Assembly (NCBI GenBank): GCA_003573635.1
Contig: QUTJ01031852.1
Location: 1-64,000 of the forward strand
Length of the DNA stretch: 64,000 bases
Reading direction: 5' to 3'
Origin: Goniomonas avonlea
Lineage: Eukaryota; Cryptophyceae; Goniomonadida; Goniomonadaceae
Shown here: piece by piece, positions 10,701-25,700 of the stretch
Numbering within the stretch: the stretch's first letter is position 1
How the letters are laid out: every line of letters starts with the position of its first letter
The notes under the pieces: model-generated
What the model was told of the DNA's origin: nothing
Database searches by the model: none
What the model saw: the letters and a program-made list of their open reading frames with translations, nothing else
Translations under genes and position numbers: made by a program

Positions 10701-13700
10701 TGCCATCGGTCTCAACGATTGCCTGTCCCCGCGGCTGACCGTCCACAGACACATCAATAATGGTGCCCGCCGGAGCCGTGGATTTGCCCGTGATCACCGT
10801 CTCACCCGCGGGAAGAATTGGCGAGTCCACGGACGGCGCCGGGGTCACATCGGAGGCATCAGCAGCAACTGTCATCAACGGGGTGGCCACTTGCCCGAAT
10901 TGTCTCATCTGCACCCGTTGTCCATCTAGAAGGGCGTCGGGCAGAACCACTTGCCAAGTTCCATCAGGCTGCACAGTGCCAGTTCCGACGGCAACACCCT
11001 CTACATCGACTGAAACCCGAGTGCCAGCGGGTGCAGTTGACGTGCCTGACACAGTCGTGGCACCTGCAAAGATAGGAGTGTAGATAGTCGACTCCTTGAG
11101 AAGAGCAATGGGACCTCCAGAGGCGTAGACTTGCTCGGAAGCCACAGACAAGACGCCGTTCACAGTTACCTTGCCAGTCACCACATCTCCTGCTCCCACA
11201 GCTGCAGGTCGGAGGTTGCTGAGAGTCCAGTCACCGCCCATCTGCACAGCGGTTGTACCGACAGCCTTGTGGTTGACGAACACAGTCACAACCGAGCCAG
11301 CAACTGCCTGAGAAGTCCCCTTGATTTCTGCAGTACCTGCTTGAATGGGCTCGGTGAGAACTGGTGGGCGTGGGCGCACAACGACACCAGGAGAGAGTAC
11401 TGAAGTCTCCTCCCCGGCAACGGTGTCACGCACAGTCGCCGTGAGTAGGGTCTTCGTTTCGAGAGCCTTCAGGCCAGCCAGTGCCCACACCCTGCCCTCG
11501 ACAACATTGGTCATACCGACACTGATGCCATTGGCATAGACTGTCACCAAGGAGCCAACAGGCTCCACCGATGTTCCCCACACCATGTTTGACCCGGCTG
11601 TCATGGGAACCGAGATAAGGGGTGCAACGCTACGCACAGCGCTGGTGCCCCGACCATCCTGAGCGGTGACCACGGCTCCCGCAGAGGTAGACGCCGTTGC
11701 CAACGGGGGATCCAGCGTCACAGTCCAGACCTTTTGACTATCGACGGTGCTGCTGCCAGCGTACCGGCCACCGACAAACACGTCCACCTGATCACCGGGG
11801 GTGGCTGCCCGGCCAGTTACAGTCGTCCACCCTGCGACGAGAATGGGGACATCCACGGTGGGAGCTTCTGGGGCCTGCGTCACAACGGCCGTTGTTGTCA
11901 CAAAAACCACAGGCGACGTGGAGTCGAAGGCACGGCGTGCGACTTGATCACCTGGGGCGAGAGAGCCCGTCGGCGCTGTCCACTCACCAGTTGGATCTGC
12001 GGTGACCGAGACAACAACGGCACCATTGACCAGGACCTCAACAAAGGCTCCAGGTAGCGAAGTACCCTTAACCTCAGTGACGTAAGCCAACAACGGCGTA
12101 TCGATTGGCATCACGTACGGCTGGGTTGTCTTGCTCCAGACAATAAGCTGTTCGACCGGGGGGTACTCATATTCGCTCGGCCCACTGCGGGTCACATTGA
12201 TCATGTGGCGCCCATGACGAGTGGACTTGACAGTCAGTGACACATTCAGAGGCGTAGTGCTGTTGAACGTGAGGTTGGCTGGCGAAAAGATCAGGTCGGT
12301 ACTCGAGAAGGTCAAAGTCAGGGAAGCGGATGGGTGATTAGCGATGACGATGGGCGGAAGACGCGTTACTGCCAGAGTCTCTAACAGCGGCATCGTCGCG
12401 ATATGAATCGACTTGGGCGCCAAGACATGAACTGTCGAGTTCCCAGGGGGATGGTATTTGTACTGATCCATACCACTGAGCTGGTACATCACAGAGTGCG
12501 TGCCGACTGTGGCGCCACTGACTCTCCAGGTCATCGAGCTGGCACCGCCAGCCAAGAACAACAGTCGGTGTGGCGTGAAGGTCAAACCGGTGCCAGTTGG
12601 CGTAATGACCAACTGCGTTGGAGGCATGCTGCTCAGAGACACAGAAAGTTCTCCGGTCGTCACATTGGCACCAAGGACAGGGTATGAAGGCAGGGAAATA
12701 TCCATCGCTTCTACAATCGTGATGCTTCCTGTTACCGGAGTGAAGTGCAGCACATCGGCACCCGTCAAATTATAGTGAATCTGATGGACACCAATGATAC
12801 TGCCGGTAACGGACCATGTCTGAGAGCCCATCCGCAAGAATGACAGGGACCTTGGCGAGAATGTCAGGCCAGGGCCTGTCGGGGTGATTGTCACGGAACC
12901 ATGGGCCGAAATGTTCACATCCAATTGGGCTGAGACGATATTGTTGCCCAACACCGGATACGTCGGGAGCAACAGTGTCTTCGCTTGAATGATGGTGATT
13001 ACACTGGCATCAGGGACGGTGTAGTTGTACATGGCAGTACCAGACAACGTGTACGTGATCGTCTGGACGCCAACCTGACTGCCTCGCACGGACCAAGCAG
13101 CGAAGGTATCATTGTCCCCTGCGCGCCAGGTCAGGGAGCTGGGCGTGAAGGTCAAGCCTGGCCCTGCTGGAGTGATGGTGACGTCGCTCTTGGGCAAAGA
13201 CGAAACTCGGACGACTAACGGTCCGGACTCAACGTTGGTCCCAAGCATAGGATGGAAGCGTGGAACACCGAAGAGATGATATGCACCCTGCACTGCGATA
13301 ATTCCATCCATGGGAGGAGTGTACTCGTACTTGTCTGCTCCGGTCACAACATGGTGAATAGGATGGAAGCCGATTACAGTGCCCTGCACGGTGACGTACT
13401 CCGTCGTTGGGGTCATCGGCGTGAAAACGATGAACGTGGGAGTGAACTTCAGGCCTGGGCACACGAACGAAATGTTGACAGAGGAGGTGGGTCGCTGGGC
13501 CACACTCACGGCCAACGGTTCGGTGGTCTGGCCAAGGTTGATTGTGAAGTAGTTCGGCAATACGAACGTCTTGGCTGGTTGGATCTTGATACTACCGGTC
13601 GCCGGAGGAGTGAAGTGATACTTGTGGATCCCGGACACAGTGTAGGTGATGGACTGTACGGCGTTCTGGCTGCCAGTGACGGTCCAAGTCTGTGCACCGA

Positions 13701-16700
13701 CGTCCTGGAACGAGAGAGATGGCGGAGCAAATGTCAATCCAGGGCCTGAGGGCGTAATCACGACAAGGGCGGTGTCCGAAATGTCGACACTGAGCGGCGC
13801 CGAGGTCACATTAGTGCCCAAAACAGGGTACAGCGGGAGTGTAAACGTTTTAGCTGTGATAACAGTGATCCTGTGGAAATCTGGAACAGTGAAGTTAAGC
13901 CTGGATTCGCCTGTCAGCGTGTATGTGACGGCGTGCGTTCCCAAGACGGTTCCGTGGACAGTCCAGGTGCCGTTCAAAGGAGGAGAGGTCCTCCAGGTGA
14001 GGGAGCTCGGCGTGAAGACGAGGCCCGTGCCAGAGGGTGTGATGGTAACCTCGACCTTTGGCAACAAAGACAAAGTCAAAACCATGGTTGGGGACTCAAC
14101 ATTTTGGCCCAGCACCTCGTAAGTTGGGATCTCAATCGCATTGAATGCTCGCTGAACAATCTGCACTGAGCTCGATGGTGGAGTGAACTCGTACTGGTCT
14201 GGTCCAGAAACGGCGTGAGACACCGTGTGGACACCAACCAAGACGCCCTTGATGCGAAGGTTTTGAGTAATGGAGCCCCACGAGTTGAAGGTGAGCTGTG
14301 GAGGAAGGAACTCGAGTCCCTCCGCAGAAAATGAGATGATGACCGAGGTTGATGGCGGAGCGGACACACTCACAGACTGCGGTCCAGTGGTGTGCTCAAC
14401 ATTCATAGTGAGATACGGTGGCAGCGTGAAGGTCTTGGCCGGTTGAATGGTAATCTCGTCAGCCGCAGGAGGAGTAAAGTGATACTTATCCACCCCCGTC
14501 ACTTCGTACGTGATGCGTTGCACCCCATTGATTCCGCCCTGAACGCGCCAGGTCTGCACGGTTGTGCCAGTGAAAGACAAGCTCTTGGGAGTAAACGTGA
14601 GGCCCGGTCCTGACGGAGTCACGACAATGGTCGCAGGAGATGAAATCCCAATGTTGAGCTGGCCTGATGTGACGTTATTGCCGAGGAGCGGGTAGGGATC
14701 AAATCCAATTGTCTTGGCCTGTTGGATGATGATCTGACCAGGTGCTGGTGGTGTGTACTGGTACTGGTCCACGCCCGTCAGGACGTAAGTAATTTCCACT
14801 GGGTTGCCTAATGAGCTCCCAGTCACCATCCACGATCTGGTAGCCAGACGGTTCGTGAAAGTGAGGCTCGGAGGATCAAATGTCAGGCCCGTGCCTCTTG
14901 GTGTGATAGTGACTTCGGTGGGAGGCAAGCTCGACACTTCCACCACCAAGGGCCCTGAAGTAACATATTGGCCCAGTGTTGGGTAGGTCGGAAGCACAAA
15001 CCTGTTACCCGTCTCCACGATAACAAGCCCAGAAGTCGGCGGCGTGAATTCGTATTGGTCCTCGCCACTGACTTCATAGACAACGCTGATGTCCCCGTCC
15101 TGTGTGCCTCGGACAGTGAAGGTCTTCGACATACTGCCGTCAGCCTCAAATACCAACTCTGGAGGCGTGAAGGTAAGCTTAGTTCCGGTCGGGCGAAGCA
15201 CAACTCGCTGGAAAGGCACTTGTGACACCTCAACTGTCAGTGGAGCCGATGTCACACCGTTACCAAGCCTAGGATAAGCCGGCAGCTTGAACATCTTCGC
15301 CGCTTGAATCGTCAAAAGGCCGGACGTCGGTGTAAAAAGCAGCACGTCTGGACCGCTCAAGGTGTAGCGAATATTCTGGTCACCGTTGATAGTGCCTCGC
15401 ACCCGCCATCGTTGAATACCAGTTCGACCGAACGACAGCGAGGCCGGCGTAAAGGTCAGCCCAGTCCCAGATGGCGTGATGACGATGGTTGCGTCCTCAG
15501 AGATGTCCACCGGAAGCTCTCCAGAAGTCACATTGTTGCCGAGGATTGGATACGTCGGTAACAGGATCGTCTTGGCCTCGACAATCACGATCGGAGCGGG
15601 ATCGGGGACAGTGTAGTTGAAGCTGGAAGGCCCTGTGAGCCTGTATGACACAGCTTGCGTGCCAGGCGTGATACCCTTGACTGACCATTGGCCTGAAGCA
15701 GCCCCATTATTTCGGAAGGTGAGGGAGGTTGGAGTGAACGTCAGTCCTGTCCCAGACGGCGTGATAATCACTTCTGAATTCGGGAGGGAAGAAACCCGAA
15801 TGATCATAACCGGTGACTCAACCCCAGTTCCAAGTGTAGGGTAGGACGGGATATCAAACATATGGTGCGCTCCCTGAACAACCTGCATGCCATCCTCCGG
15901 CGGAGTGAACTCGTATTTATCAGCCCCGGTAACGGCGTGCGTGATGGTGTGGAAGCCCATCTCTGCACCATACACAGTGACACTAAATACGGTTGCGCTC
16001 GAAGGAGTGAAAGTGAAGACTGAGGGATTGAAGACCACTCCTTGCCCAGACAAGGTGATCGTCACCGAGGTCGAGGGCGCATACGAGACACTGATTGTCT
16101 GCGGGTTGCTCGTCTGCTCAACATTGATTGGATAGTACTTGGGCAGAACAAAGATCTTGGCAGGTTGAATGGTGATGCGACCAGGAGGAGGAGGCGTGAA
16201 GTGGTACTTGTCTCGACCGGTGACTGTGTACACAATGCTCTGGACGCCATCAATCTCTCCCTTGACCGTCCATGTTTGCACCTCCGTGCTGGTGAACGAG
16301 AGGCTTGCAGGAGTGAACGTGAGTCCAGGGCCCGCCGGCGTGACAGTAACCTCGCCCGTGGCTGAAATGCCAACGGTGAGTTCCGAAGATACAACAGCGT
16401 TGCCAAGAGCAGGATAAGTCGCAAATGCAAACAGCTTCGCAGCTTGGATTGTAATCTCCCCAGGCGCAGGTGGAGTATACTGGTACCGATCAACGCCAGA
16501 TATCGCGAACAAAATTTCCACTGGGTCACCGAGGTTGCTTCCAGTCACCTTCCAAATCCTGGACGTCACTGTGTTGCTGAACACAAGGGTTTCCGGATAG
16601 AAAGTCAGGCCCGAGCCCGACGGAGTGATGCTAACCTCATTTGGTGGCGCATCAGAAACTTGAACAGTGAGCGAGCCTGATGTGACCTCGAGACCAAGCG

Positions 16701-19700
16701 TTGGGAAACTCGGGAGCAAGAATGTCTTTGCAGGTTGCACCGTGACAACACCTGTGTTTGATGGAGTGTACTCGTATTGATCCGCCCCGGAGATAGTGTA
16801 TGTAACTGGCACGTCACCGTTCTGCGAGCCTCGAACAGTCCAGTACTGCGTCAAGTCTGTGGAGGCCCTGGTGGCCGCTCGAGTGGAGGGACCAGAGCCA
16901 TCAAATACCAAAAATGGTGGGACGAACGTCAAACCCGGTCCGCTTGGAGTGATCATGACCCTTGTAGGAGGAAGACTTGACACAGTCACAGGCAGGGGGC
17001 CGGACGTCACTTGGTTACCAAGAACGTAATAATCAGGAAGGGTGAAGACCTTCGCTTCTTGGATCGTAATATTGCCTGATGACGGCGTGAAGTGCAACCT
17101 GTCTCGGCCAGTGAGAGTGTATGTGATCTTGTGGCCGCCATTAACAGTGCCCATCACCCTCCAAGTTTGGGTGCCAGACTTGGTGAACGTCAAGGATGAA
17201 GGCTCAAACGTAAGCCCCTGGCCCGATGGAGTGACAGTCACTAATGCTCCGCTCGAGATGTCCACTGGAAGCTCGCCAGACCAAACTCCATTGCCAAGGA
17301 CGGGGTACTCGGGCGCCAGCAGTTTCTTGGAATCGATAATGGAGATGCGCCCTGGATCAGGAACGGTGTAATTGAAGCGGGACGGGCCACCCAAGACGTA
17401 TGTCACAGCTTGCAGCCCCTTGACGGAGCCACTCACAATCCAGCTAGCTGAGAGGGAATCACTGGGAAACCAGGTGAGTGAGTTCGGAGTGAACTTCAGT
17501 CCAGTGCCAGATGGGGTGATGGTGACTTCTTCGTTGGGCCGAGAAGACAATTGCAGGACCAACGGCTCAGAGTTCACATCTGTACCGAGGACGGGGTACT
17601 CTGGAATGAAGAAGCTCTTGGTCGCGCCTTGGACCACCTGAACCTTGTCCTGAGGAGGCGTGTACTCGTATCGGTCCAAGCCTGACACAAGGTGAGTCAC
17701 TGTGTGGAAGCCGACGATCTTGCCATAGGCTGTAAACGTTTTCGTCGTTGCACCAGACGCAGTGAAAACGAATACTGACGGGTTGAAATCCACCCCAGGT
17801 GCTGACAATGTAATTGTCACAGACTGCGTTGGTGCCAGAGAGACACTGATCGACTGCGGTTGGCTCGATTGTTGAACATTGACGGTGACATACTCCGGCA
17901 GCAGGAATTGCTTAGCAGGCTGGATTGTGATACTCGCAGGAGGAGGTGGCGCAAAGTGATACTTATCACGACCAGTCACCGCGTATGAAATCGGCTGATC
18001 GCCGTTAATCTCTCCGGCAACTGTCCAATTCTGAACCTGAGTGCCGGCGAACGACAGACTCGGAGGGATGAAGGTCAGCCCAGGACCCGAAGGAGTCACT
18101 GTCACGACAGCAGGATTCGAGATGCCAACATTGAGGGCAGCAGATCTGACATTGTTGCCAAGCAACGGGTACGTTGCAAACCCGAAAGACTTGACTGGTT
18201 GAATCACGATACCGCCGGGTGCAGGAGGAGTGTACTCAGTTGTATCCTCTCCAGAAACCAGATACACAATTTCCACCGGGTCGCCCAGAGTGGAGCCCGT
18301 CACTGTCCAAGCCCCAGTCGTGATCGTTGGAGTAAAAGAAAGACTGGGAGGGGAGAAGGTGAGCCCGTTGCCGGACGGCGTGATAGTCACTGAGGTCGGT
18401 GGCGGGCTTGTCACACCCACGTTCAACGAAGGTGACGTAACGTCTTGACCCAGCGCCGGATAGTCCGGCAGGCTGAAGGTCCTGGCAGGTAGAACCGTAA
18501 TCGTGTCCGGTTGGGGCGGGGTGTACTCGTACTGGTCCACACCGCTGATCACGTAAGTGACTTCGTGTTCACCTTCGCGAGTCCCTTGCACAGTCCAGGT
18601 CTGAGACGTCTCTCCGCCCGCATTGAACACCAGTTGCGCAGGCTCAAACGTGAGACCGTTGCCACTGGGAGTGATGACCACGGTTTCTGGCGGTAGGTCG
18701 GACACAGATACTCTCAACGGAGCAGTAGTGACTCCATGACCAAGAACGGGGTAGGTGGGGAGAGTGAATGTCTTGGCTGCTTGCACAGCCACACTGCCAG
18801 ACGCCGGGGTGAAATGGAGGCGATCCCTGCCTGTGAGAGAATACGCGATGGTGTGGACACCGTTGATGGAGCCGGTGACAGTCCAGGTCAAGCGCTCTGT
18901 GCCGGTGAACGAGAGAGAAGTCGGATTAAAGGTCAACCCCGGGCCCATCGGAGTAATCGTGACAGTCGCTGCCGACGAAAGGCTTACTTCCAACTCACCT
19001 GACGTCACGCCGTTCCCCAGGGTAGGATAGGTCGGGAGCCTCAGCGTTTTCGCGGGAATGATGGTCAGCCGGCCCGGCTCGGGAATGGTGTAATTGTACC
19101 TGGACACGCCAGAGAGAGTGTACGTTACTGCCTGGTCACCAACTTGAGAGCCCTTGACCACCCATGTGGCAGTGAGTTCGTCGTTAGGACGCCATGTCAG
19201 GAAGCTTGGGCTGAACGTAAGCCCGGGTCCAGAGGGTGTGATTGTCACCTCAACTCTGGGATTCGACGACACTCGCACAGTCAGTGTTTCACTCCACACT
19301 TCGGCACCAAGCACGGGGTATGACGGGACCTCGAAGATATGGGAGGCCCTGGTCACAACCTGTATGCGATCCGTTGGCGGAGTGTACTCATACTTGTCTT
19401 GGCCAGTCACAACATGAGTGACCGTGCTGAAACCGATTTCTCGTCCATAGATCGACAGAGTCTGCGATGTCGCTGTCGAATACGTAAACGTAAAGGAGGA
19501 TGGAACAAGCTCAATTCCTGGGCCAGAGGCAGCAATCGAAACCGTCGTCGTTGGAGCCTCCTTCACCGCCATGGACTGCGGTCCACTGGTTTGTCCCCAA
19601 TTGATGATGTAATACTCGGGGAGGATGAAACTCTTGGCCGGCTGAATGAGAATCTTCCCGACTGGCGGAGGCGTAAAGTGGTACCTGTCCGGACCAGACA

Positions 19701-22700
19701 AGGAGTACGTAATGGGCTGTTCCCCATTGATTAGCCCCTTCACCTTCCACGTCTGCAAGCCAGTGCTGGTAAACGACAGGCTCGCCGGCGTGAAGGTCAG
19801 GCCTGGGCCGGATGGAGTCACAGTGACCGTGGCTGGTGCTGACAGCCCGACATTCAACTCAGGGGATGTCACATTGTTACCCAAGTTAGGATAGTTGGAG
19901 AAGGCAAACGTCTTGGCAGGCTGGATGACAATTTCTCCAGGTGGCGGCACATAGTATTCCCATTGGTCATCACCAGACAGCTCATAGCTGATAGTGATGG
20001 GATCACCAAGCGTGCTTCCATTCACCTTCCAGGTCAAAGACATCACATTGTTGGTAAATGTTAGGCTCGGCGGGACGAACTCCAAACCCTCTCCGCTGGG
20101 TGTGATGGTGACCTCGAAAGGCGGCGCGGAGGACACTTCGACAGTCAGCCGAGCGGACTGCACACCCTGTCCCAATGTAGGGTAGGTCGGCAAGAGGAAT
20201 GACTTTGGTGTCTGCACTGTGATGACACCATCAGCAGGAGGAGTGTACTCGTACTGGTCCTCTCCGCTGATCGCGTAGGAAACAGGGATCTCGCCATTCT
20301 GAGTGCCTCGGACGGTCCAAGTCGCCCAAGAGCTCATACCTGCCTCAAACACGAGTTTGGTCGGCCTGAAAGTGAGACCGGGACCGCTGGGAGTGATGCT
20401 GACAAGAGACCTCGGTGGGCTCGACACCGACACGTTGAGGGCACCCGAGGTGACTCCGTTGCCGATGACAGGATACTCAGGTAGCTTGAATTTCTTCGCG
20501 TCCTCGATGGTTACACTGCTCGAAGCAGGCAAGAAGTGGTACTTGTCCGGGCCAGACACAGCATAGTTGATGGTCTGGACACCGAGGACGGAGCCAGTCA
20601 ACCTCCAGGTCTGGGCTCCCATTCCAGTGAAAGACAAAGCTGTCGGGGAGAACTTGAGTCCTTTGCCAGACGGAGTCAGGGTTATCGTGGCGGTGTCTGA
20701 AATGTCCACATTCAACTCTCCCGATCGCACACCCTGACCCAACACGTAGTATGTCGGCAAGACGAGGACCTTGGAAGGAATGATGGTGATGCTGTTGGGA
20801 TCCGGAACGGTGTAGTTGAATCTCGACGAGCCTGTGAGTTGGTACTTGATCATGTGGGTGCCCTCTTGGTCGCCGTGGACAGTCCAAGTTGCCTTAGTAG
20901 ATTGATCCCCAGAATACCAACTGAGAGACGTGGGCGTGAATGTCAAACCGTCCCCTGACGGTGTGATGGTCACCGCCTCCTTGGGGAGCGAAGAGACACG
21001 AACGGTTAATTGCCCTGATTCTACACCTGCACCCAGGGTATAGTGGTCAGGGACCTCGAAGAACTTTGTTCCTCCCTGGATAGCCTGCATGCCATTGGCG
21101 GGTGGGGTGTACTCGTATTGATCCGCTTCCGACACCACATACGACACGGAATTGAACCCGACCTTGCTGCCCTTGACCGTCAGGGTCTGAGTCATCGCAC
21201 CCCATGAATCGAACGTGAATTGCGCTGGGTTGAACTGTAATCCCGGCCCTGATAGCGATATCATGACTGTGGTTGTTGGCAGCTGCTCCACTCCAATAGA
21301 CAAGAACCTGCTCGTCTCGCCCACATTGAGAGTATAGAACTGCGGCAAGACGAAGGTCTTGGCGGGTTGAATAGTGATGGTGTCGGGGGCTGGAGGAGTG
21401 AAATGGTACTTATCCTGCCCTGTCACAGCATACGAGATGGGTTGGTCACCATCAATCTCACCCATGACGGTCCACTGCTGTGGAGTCGTGCTGGTGAAAG
21501 TCAAACTTGGTGGCGTAAATGTCAGACCTGGGCCAGAAGGCGTGACCGTGATGCTGGCCGGCTCTGAGATACCAACCATCAATTCCTTCGAGGTCACGCC
21601 CCTGCCCAGGACAGGGTACCGCGTGAAGGCAATTGTTTTTGCCGGCTGGATCTTGATTGCACCAGGTTGAGGTGGCGTGTACTCGTAGCGATCCGCACCG
21701 CTGACTGCGTAGGAAACGACCACAGGGTCACCAACAGTATCTCCAGTAACCCTGAAAACTCCTGACGCGGCCGTGTTGGTGAACGTCAAACTGAGAGGGA
21801 AGAAGGTCAGCCCCGTGCCACTCGGAGTAATCGTCACAGAAGTCGGTGGATTCGCAGAGACTCGGATCTGTAGTGATGGCGATGTCACGCCCTGTCCGAG
21901 AGTCGGGTAGGTCGGGAGCACAAACGTCTTGGCCGATTGAACCTTGATAACACCTTGGCTAGGGGGAGTGTACTCGTATTGGTCGGCGCCAGTGATGGTG
22001 TATGTCACTGCCATCTCACCATCCTGCGAGCCCCGCACTGTCCAAGTCTGAGAAGTGCTTCCGCCCGCAACAAAGGACAGTTGTGATGGAGCAAAGGTGA
22101 GCCCTGTTCCGCTGGGAGTGATAACTACTCGTTGAGGCGGCAGGGCCGACACAGTGACTGGCAGCTCCGGCGACGTCACCCCGTTGCCGAGGATCGGGTA
22201 CCTGGGGAGCGTAAATTTCTTCGCCTCCTGGATCGTCACGCTGCTCGACTGCGGCGTGAAATGCAGCCTGTCTCGGCCTGTGAGAGTGTAGGCGATGGGC
22301 TGGATACCGTTGAACGTGCCAGTTACGGTCCACGTCTGTGCGCCGCGATCTGAGAACGACAATTGAGAGGGCTCGAACGTCAGGCCAGTGCCGGAAGGAG
22401 TCACCGTCACCATGGCGGTATCAGACACATCCACGCTGAGTTGGTTCGATGTCACACCATTGCCTAGGGTACGGTATGTCGGCAGAGCTAACGTTTTAGC
22501 CGGAATGATGGTGATGCTCCCAGGATCCGGAATACTGTAGTTGAACCTGGAGTCGCCTGCCAGAGTGTAGCGAATCGATTGCACCCCCACTTGATTACCG
22601 TGGACTGTCCATGTTTGTCCAATGAAACTGTCTGGGCGCCAAGTCAAGTAGCTTGGTGTGAACGTCAAACCCGGCCCCGAGGGTGTCAGGGTGACCTCCA

Positions 22701-25700
22701 CCTTGGGCAAAGACGAGACCCGCACAACCAACGGTTCGGATTCAACATGATCACCAAGCGTGGGGTACGCGGGGATGTCAAACATCTTCAACGGTCCTTG
22801 CACGATTTGGAGCCTCTCCTGTGGAGGAGTGTACTCATATTTGTCGGTTCCAGACGCAGTATGAGTGATGGTGTGGAACCCAACTGTGACTCCACGGACA
22901 GACAAGCTGTACTTTTGCACGCTCGCTGGCGTGAATGTGAACTGCGAAGGAGTGATTTCGACTCCAGGACCCGTCAGAGAGATGGTGACAGAGGTCGTCG
23001 GTTTCTCCAACACGCTGATTGACAATGAATGACTCGAATCCCCGGCATTGATTGTGTAGTACTCAGGCAGCACGAACGTCTTTGCGGGCTGAATCTTGAT
23101 GCTTCCCGGGGCAGGCTGTGTGAAATGGTACTTATCCCGACCAGACACCACGTAGGTGATCTTCTGTACCCCACCGATCTCACCCTTGACGGACCAGGTC
23201 TGTGGGTCGGTAGACGTGAACGACAAGCTCGCAGGAGTGAAAGTCAAACCAGAGCCCGAAGGAGTCACCGTGACCTGAGCCGAGGCCGAGATACCGACAG
23301 TGAGCTGGGGCGACAACACATTGATACCGAGCGTGGGATATGCGGCGAAGGAGAACGTCTTTGCCGTTTGGATGGCGATGCGTCCTGGCAAGGGCGGGGT
23401 GAACTCGTACCGGTCCGCTCCTGAGATAGCATAAACAACCTCGATAGGATCGCCAAGCATGTCTCCGGCCACCTTCCAGGTCAAAGCCATCTGATTTGGA
23501 GAGAACGTCAGGCTTGGAGGCGAGAACGTCAGGCCTGCACCACTTGGTGTGATGGTCACCGCAGTCGGTGGAGCCGCTGATACTTCGACCGTGAGGGCTG
23601 GAGACCTCACCCCTTGTCCAAGGGTCGGGTACATTGGCAGCACAAACGACTTGGCTGGCTGAACAATCACGACTCCAGGTTGAGCCGGAGTGAACTCATA
23701 CTGGTCATCACCGCTAACTGCGTACGTGATTGGTATGTCGCCGTTTTGTGATCCCCGCACAGACCAGGTCTGGGCCGCCACACCGCCAGATTCGAACACC
23801 AGTTGGGATGGAACGAATGTGAGCCCAGGCCCAGTGGGGGTGAGGATCACCCGAGCGGATGGCAAGCTTGACACTTCCACGGTGAGAGGTGGAGAAGTCA
23901 CTCCGTTGCCAAGCACAGGATACGCAGGCAGCGTGAACGTCTTGGCATCCTGGACCTTCACGAGGCTTGTCGCAGGCAAGAAATGAAGCCTGTCCCGGCC
24001 AGATACTGAGTACGTGATTGTGTGGTCGCCATTGATGGTGCCAACCACTGTCCAGGTCTGCGGGTCGGTCGTGACAAACGTGAGAGCTGCCGGAGAGAAC
24101 TTAAGTCCAGGACCTGAGGGTGTCACAGTCACCTCTGCTGGGGCAGAAATATTGACGCTGAGCTGCCCTGAGGTTACTTCGTTACCCAAAATGGGATACT
24201 TGGGTAGATCAAGGGTCTTGGCAGCAATGATGGTGATAGTTCCTGGGTCGGGGACAGTGTAGTTAAATCTGGACCGGCCTTCCAGTGCGTATGAGACGGC
24301 GTGCACACCCTCTTGAAGACCCTGTACCTTCCAGGTCCCAGCCAATGGTCCACCAGCTTGCCAGGTGAGCGTGCTCGGGGTGAACGACAGGCCCACTCCA
24401 GAGGGGATGATAGTCACCTCAACTCTTGGGGTCGACGACACGCGCAATTCCAGAGGCTCTGACCAAACACCCGCACCGAGCACAGGGTACTCTGGGATGT
24501 AGAAGATATGGTGAGCACCCTGAACGATCTGGACTTGATCTTTGGGAGGCGTGTACTCGTATTTGTCCGCGCCCGTTACAGAGTGAGACACCGTGTGGAA
24601 GCCAATCTCAGCGCCATAGACGGTGAGACTCTTCATCTGTGCACTTGAAGGCGTGTACGAAAACACAGCTGGGTTGAATACGAGTGCAGGGCCCGACAGA
24701 GAGATTGTCACAGAGGTTGTGGGCGGCTGTGCGACGCTGAGTGAAAGCGGGTCACTGGTCTGCTCGACATTGATGGTGTAGTACTTCGGCAAAACGATCG
24801 TTTTAGCGGGCTGGATCTTGATGCTGCCATCGGGAGGCGGGGTGAAGTGATACTTGTCACGACCTGTCACCACATAGGCAATGGGTTGCAGCCCATTCAC
24901 TTCACCAACGACAGTCCAGGTCTTGGTCTCCAAACCAGTGAACGACAAACTCGGGGGGGTGAATGTCAGCCCTGGTCCGGAAGGTGTCACGGTGACTGTG
25001 GCGGGTTCGGAGATGCCAACGGGCAACTCCTGGGATACCACCAAGTTACCGAGGACAGGGTATGGTGAAAATCCAAAGGTCTTCGCGGGTTGGATGATGA
25101 TTGTACTTGGCTGCGGTGGCGTGTATTCGTAGCGGTCCGCACCCGAAATAGCGTATGCAATTTCGATCGGCTCTCCAAGGGTCTGACCAGTAACTAACCA
25201 CATGCTCGAGGCAAGATTGTTGGTAAAGGTGAGAGCGGGAGGGTCAAACGTGAGGCCAGAGCCGCTTGGTGTGATAGTCACAGCCGTTGGGGGCTTCGCT
25301 GACACTTGCACTGTCAATGAAGGCGACTGTACACCTCGTCCGATGGTCGGATAGGAAGGAAGGCTGAAAGTCTTGGCAGGTTGAATAATCACGGCGCCAT
25401 TCTTTGGGGGGGTGTACTCATACTTGTCAACTCCAGTGATTTCATACGAGATGGGTTGTTCACCAACCTCGTTTCCTTCCACGGTCCAAGTCTTCGACCT
25501 GGTGCCTCCAGCATCGAACAAGAGCTGCGATGGAATGAATGTCAGTCCCGGACCGCTCGGCGTGATGATGACTCTGGATGGGGGCAGGGCCGACACTGCT
25601 ACCGAGAGCTGTGGCGATTGGACATTCTTGCCCAACACAATATAGGTCGGAAGCTCGAACGTTTTTGCCTCTTGAATCGTCACACTCCCAGAAGCCGGCA

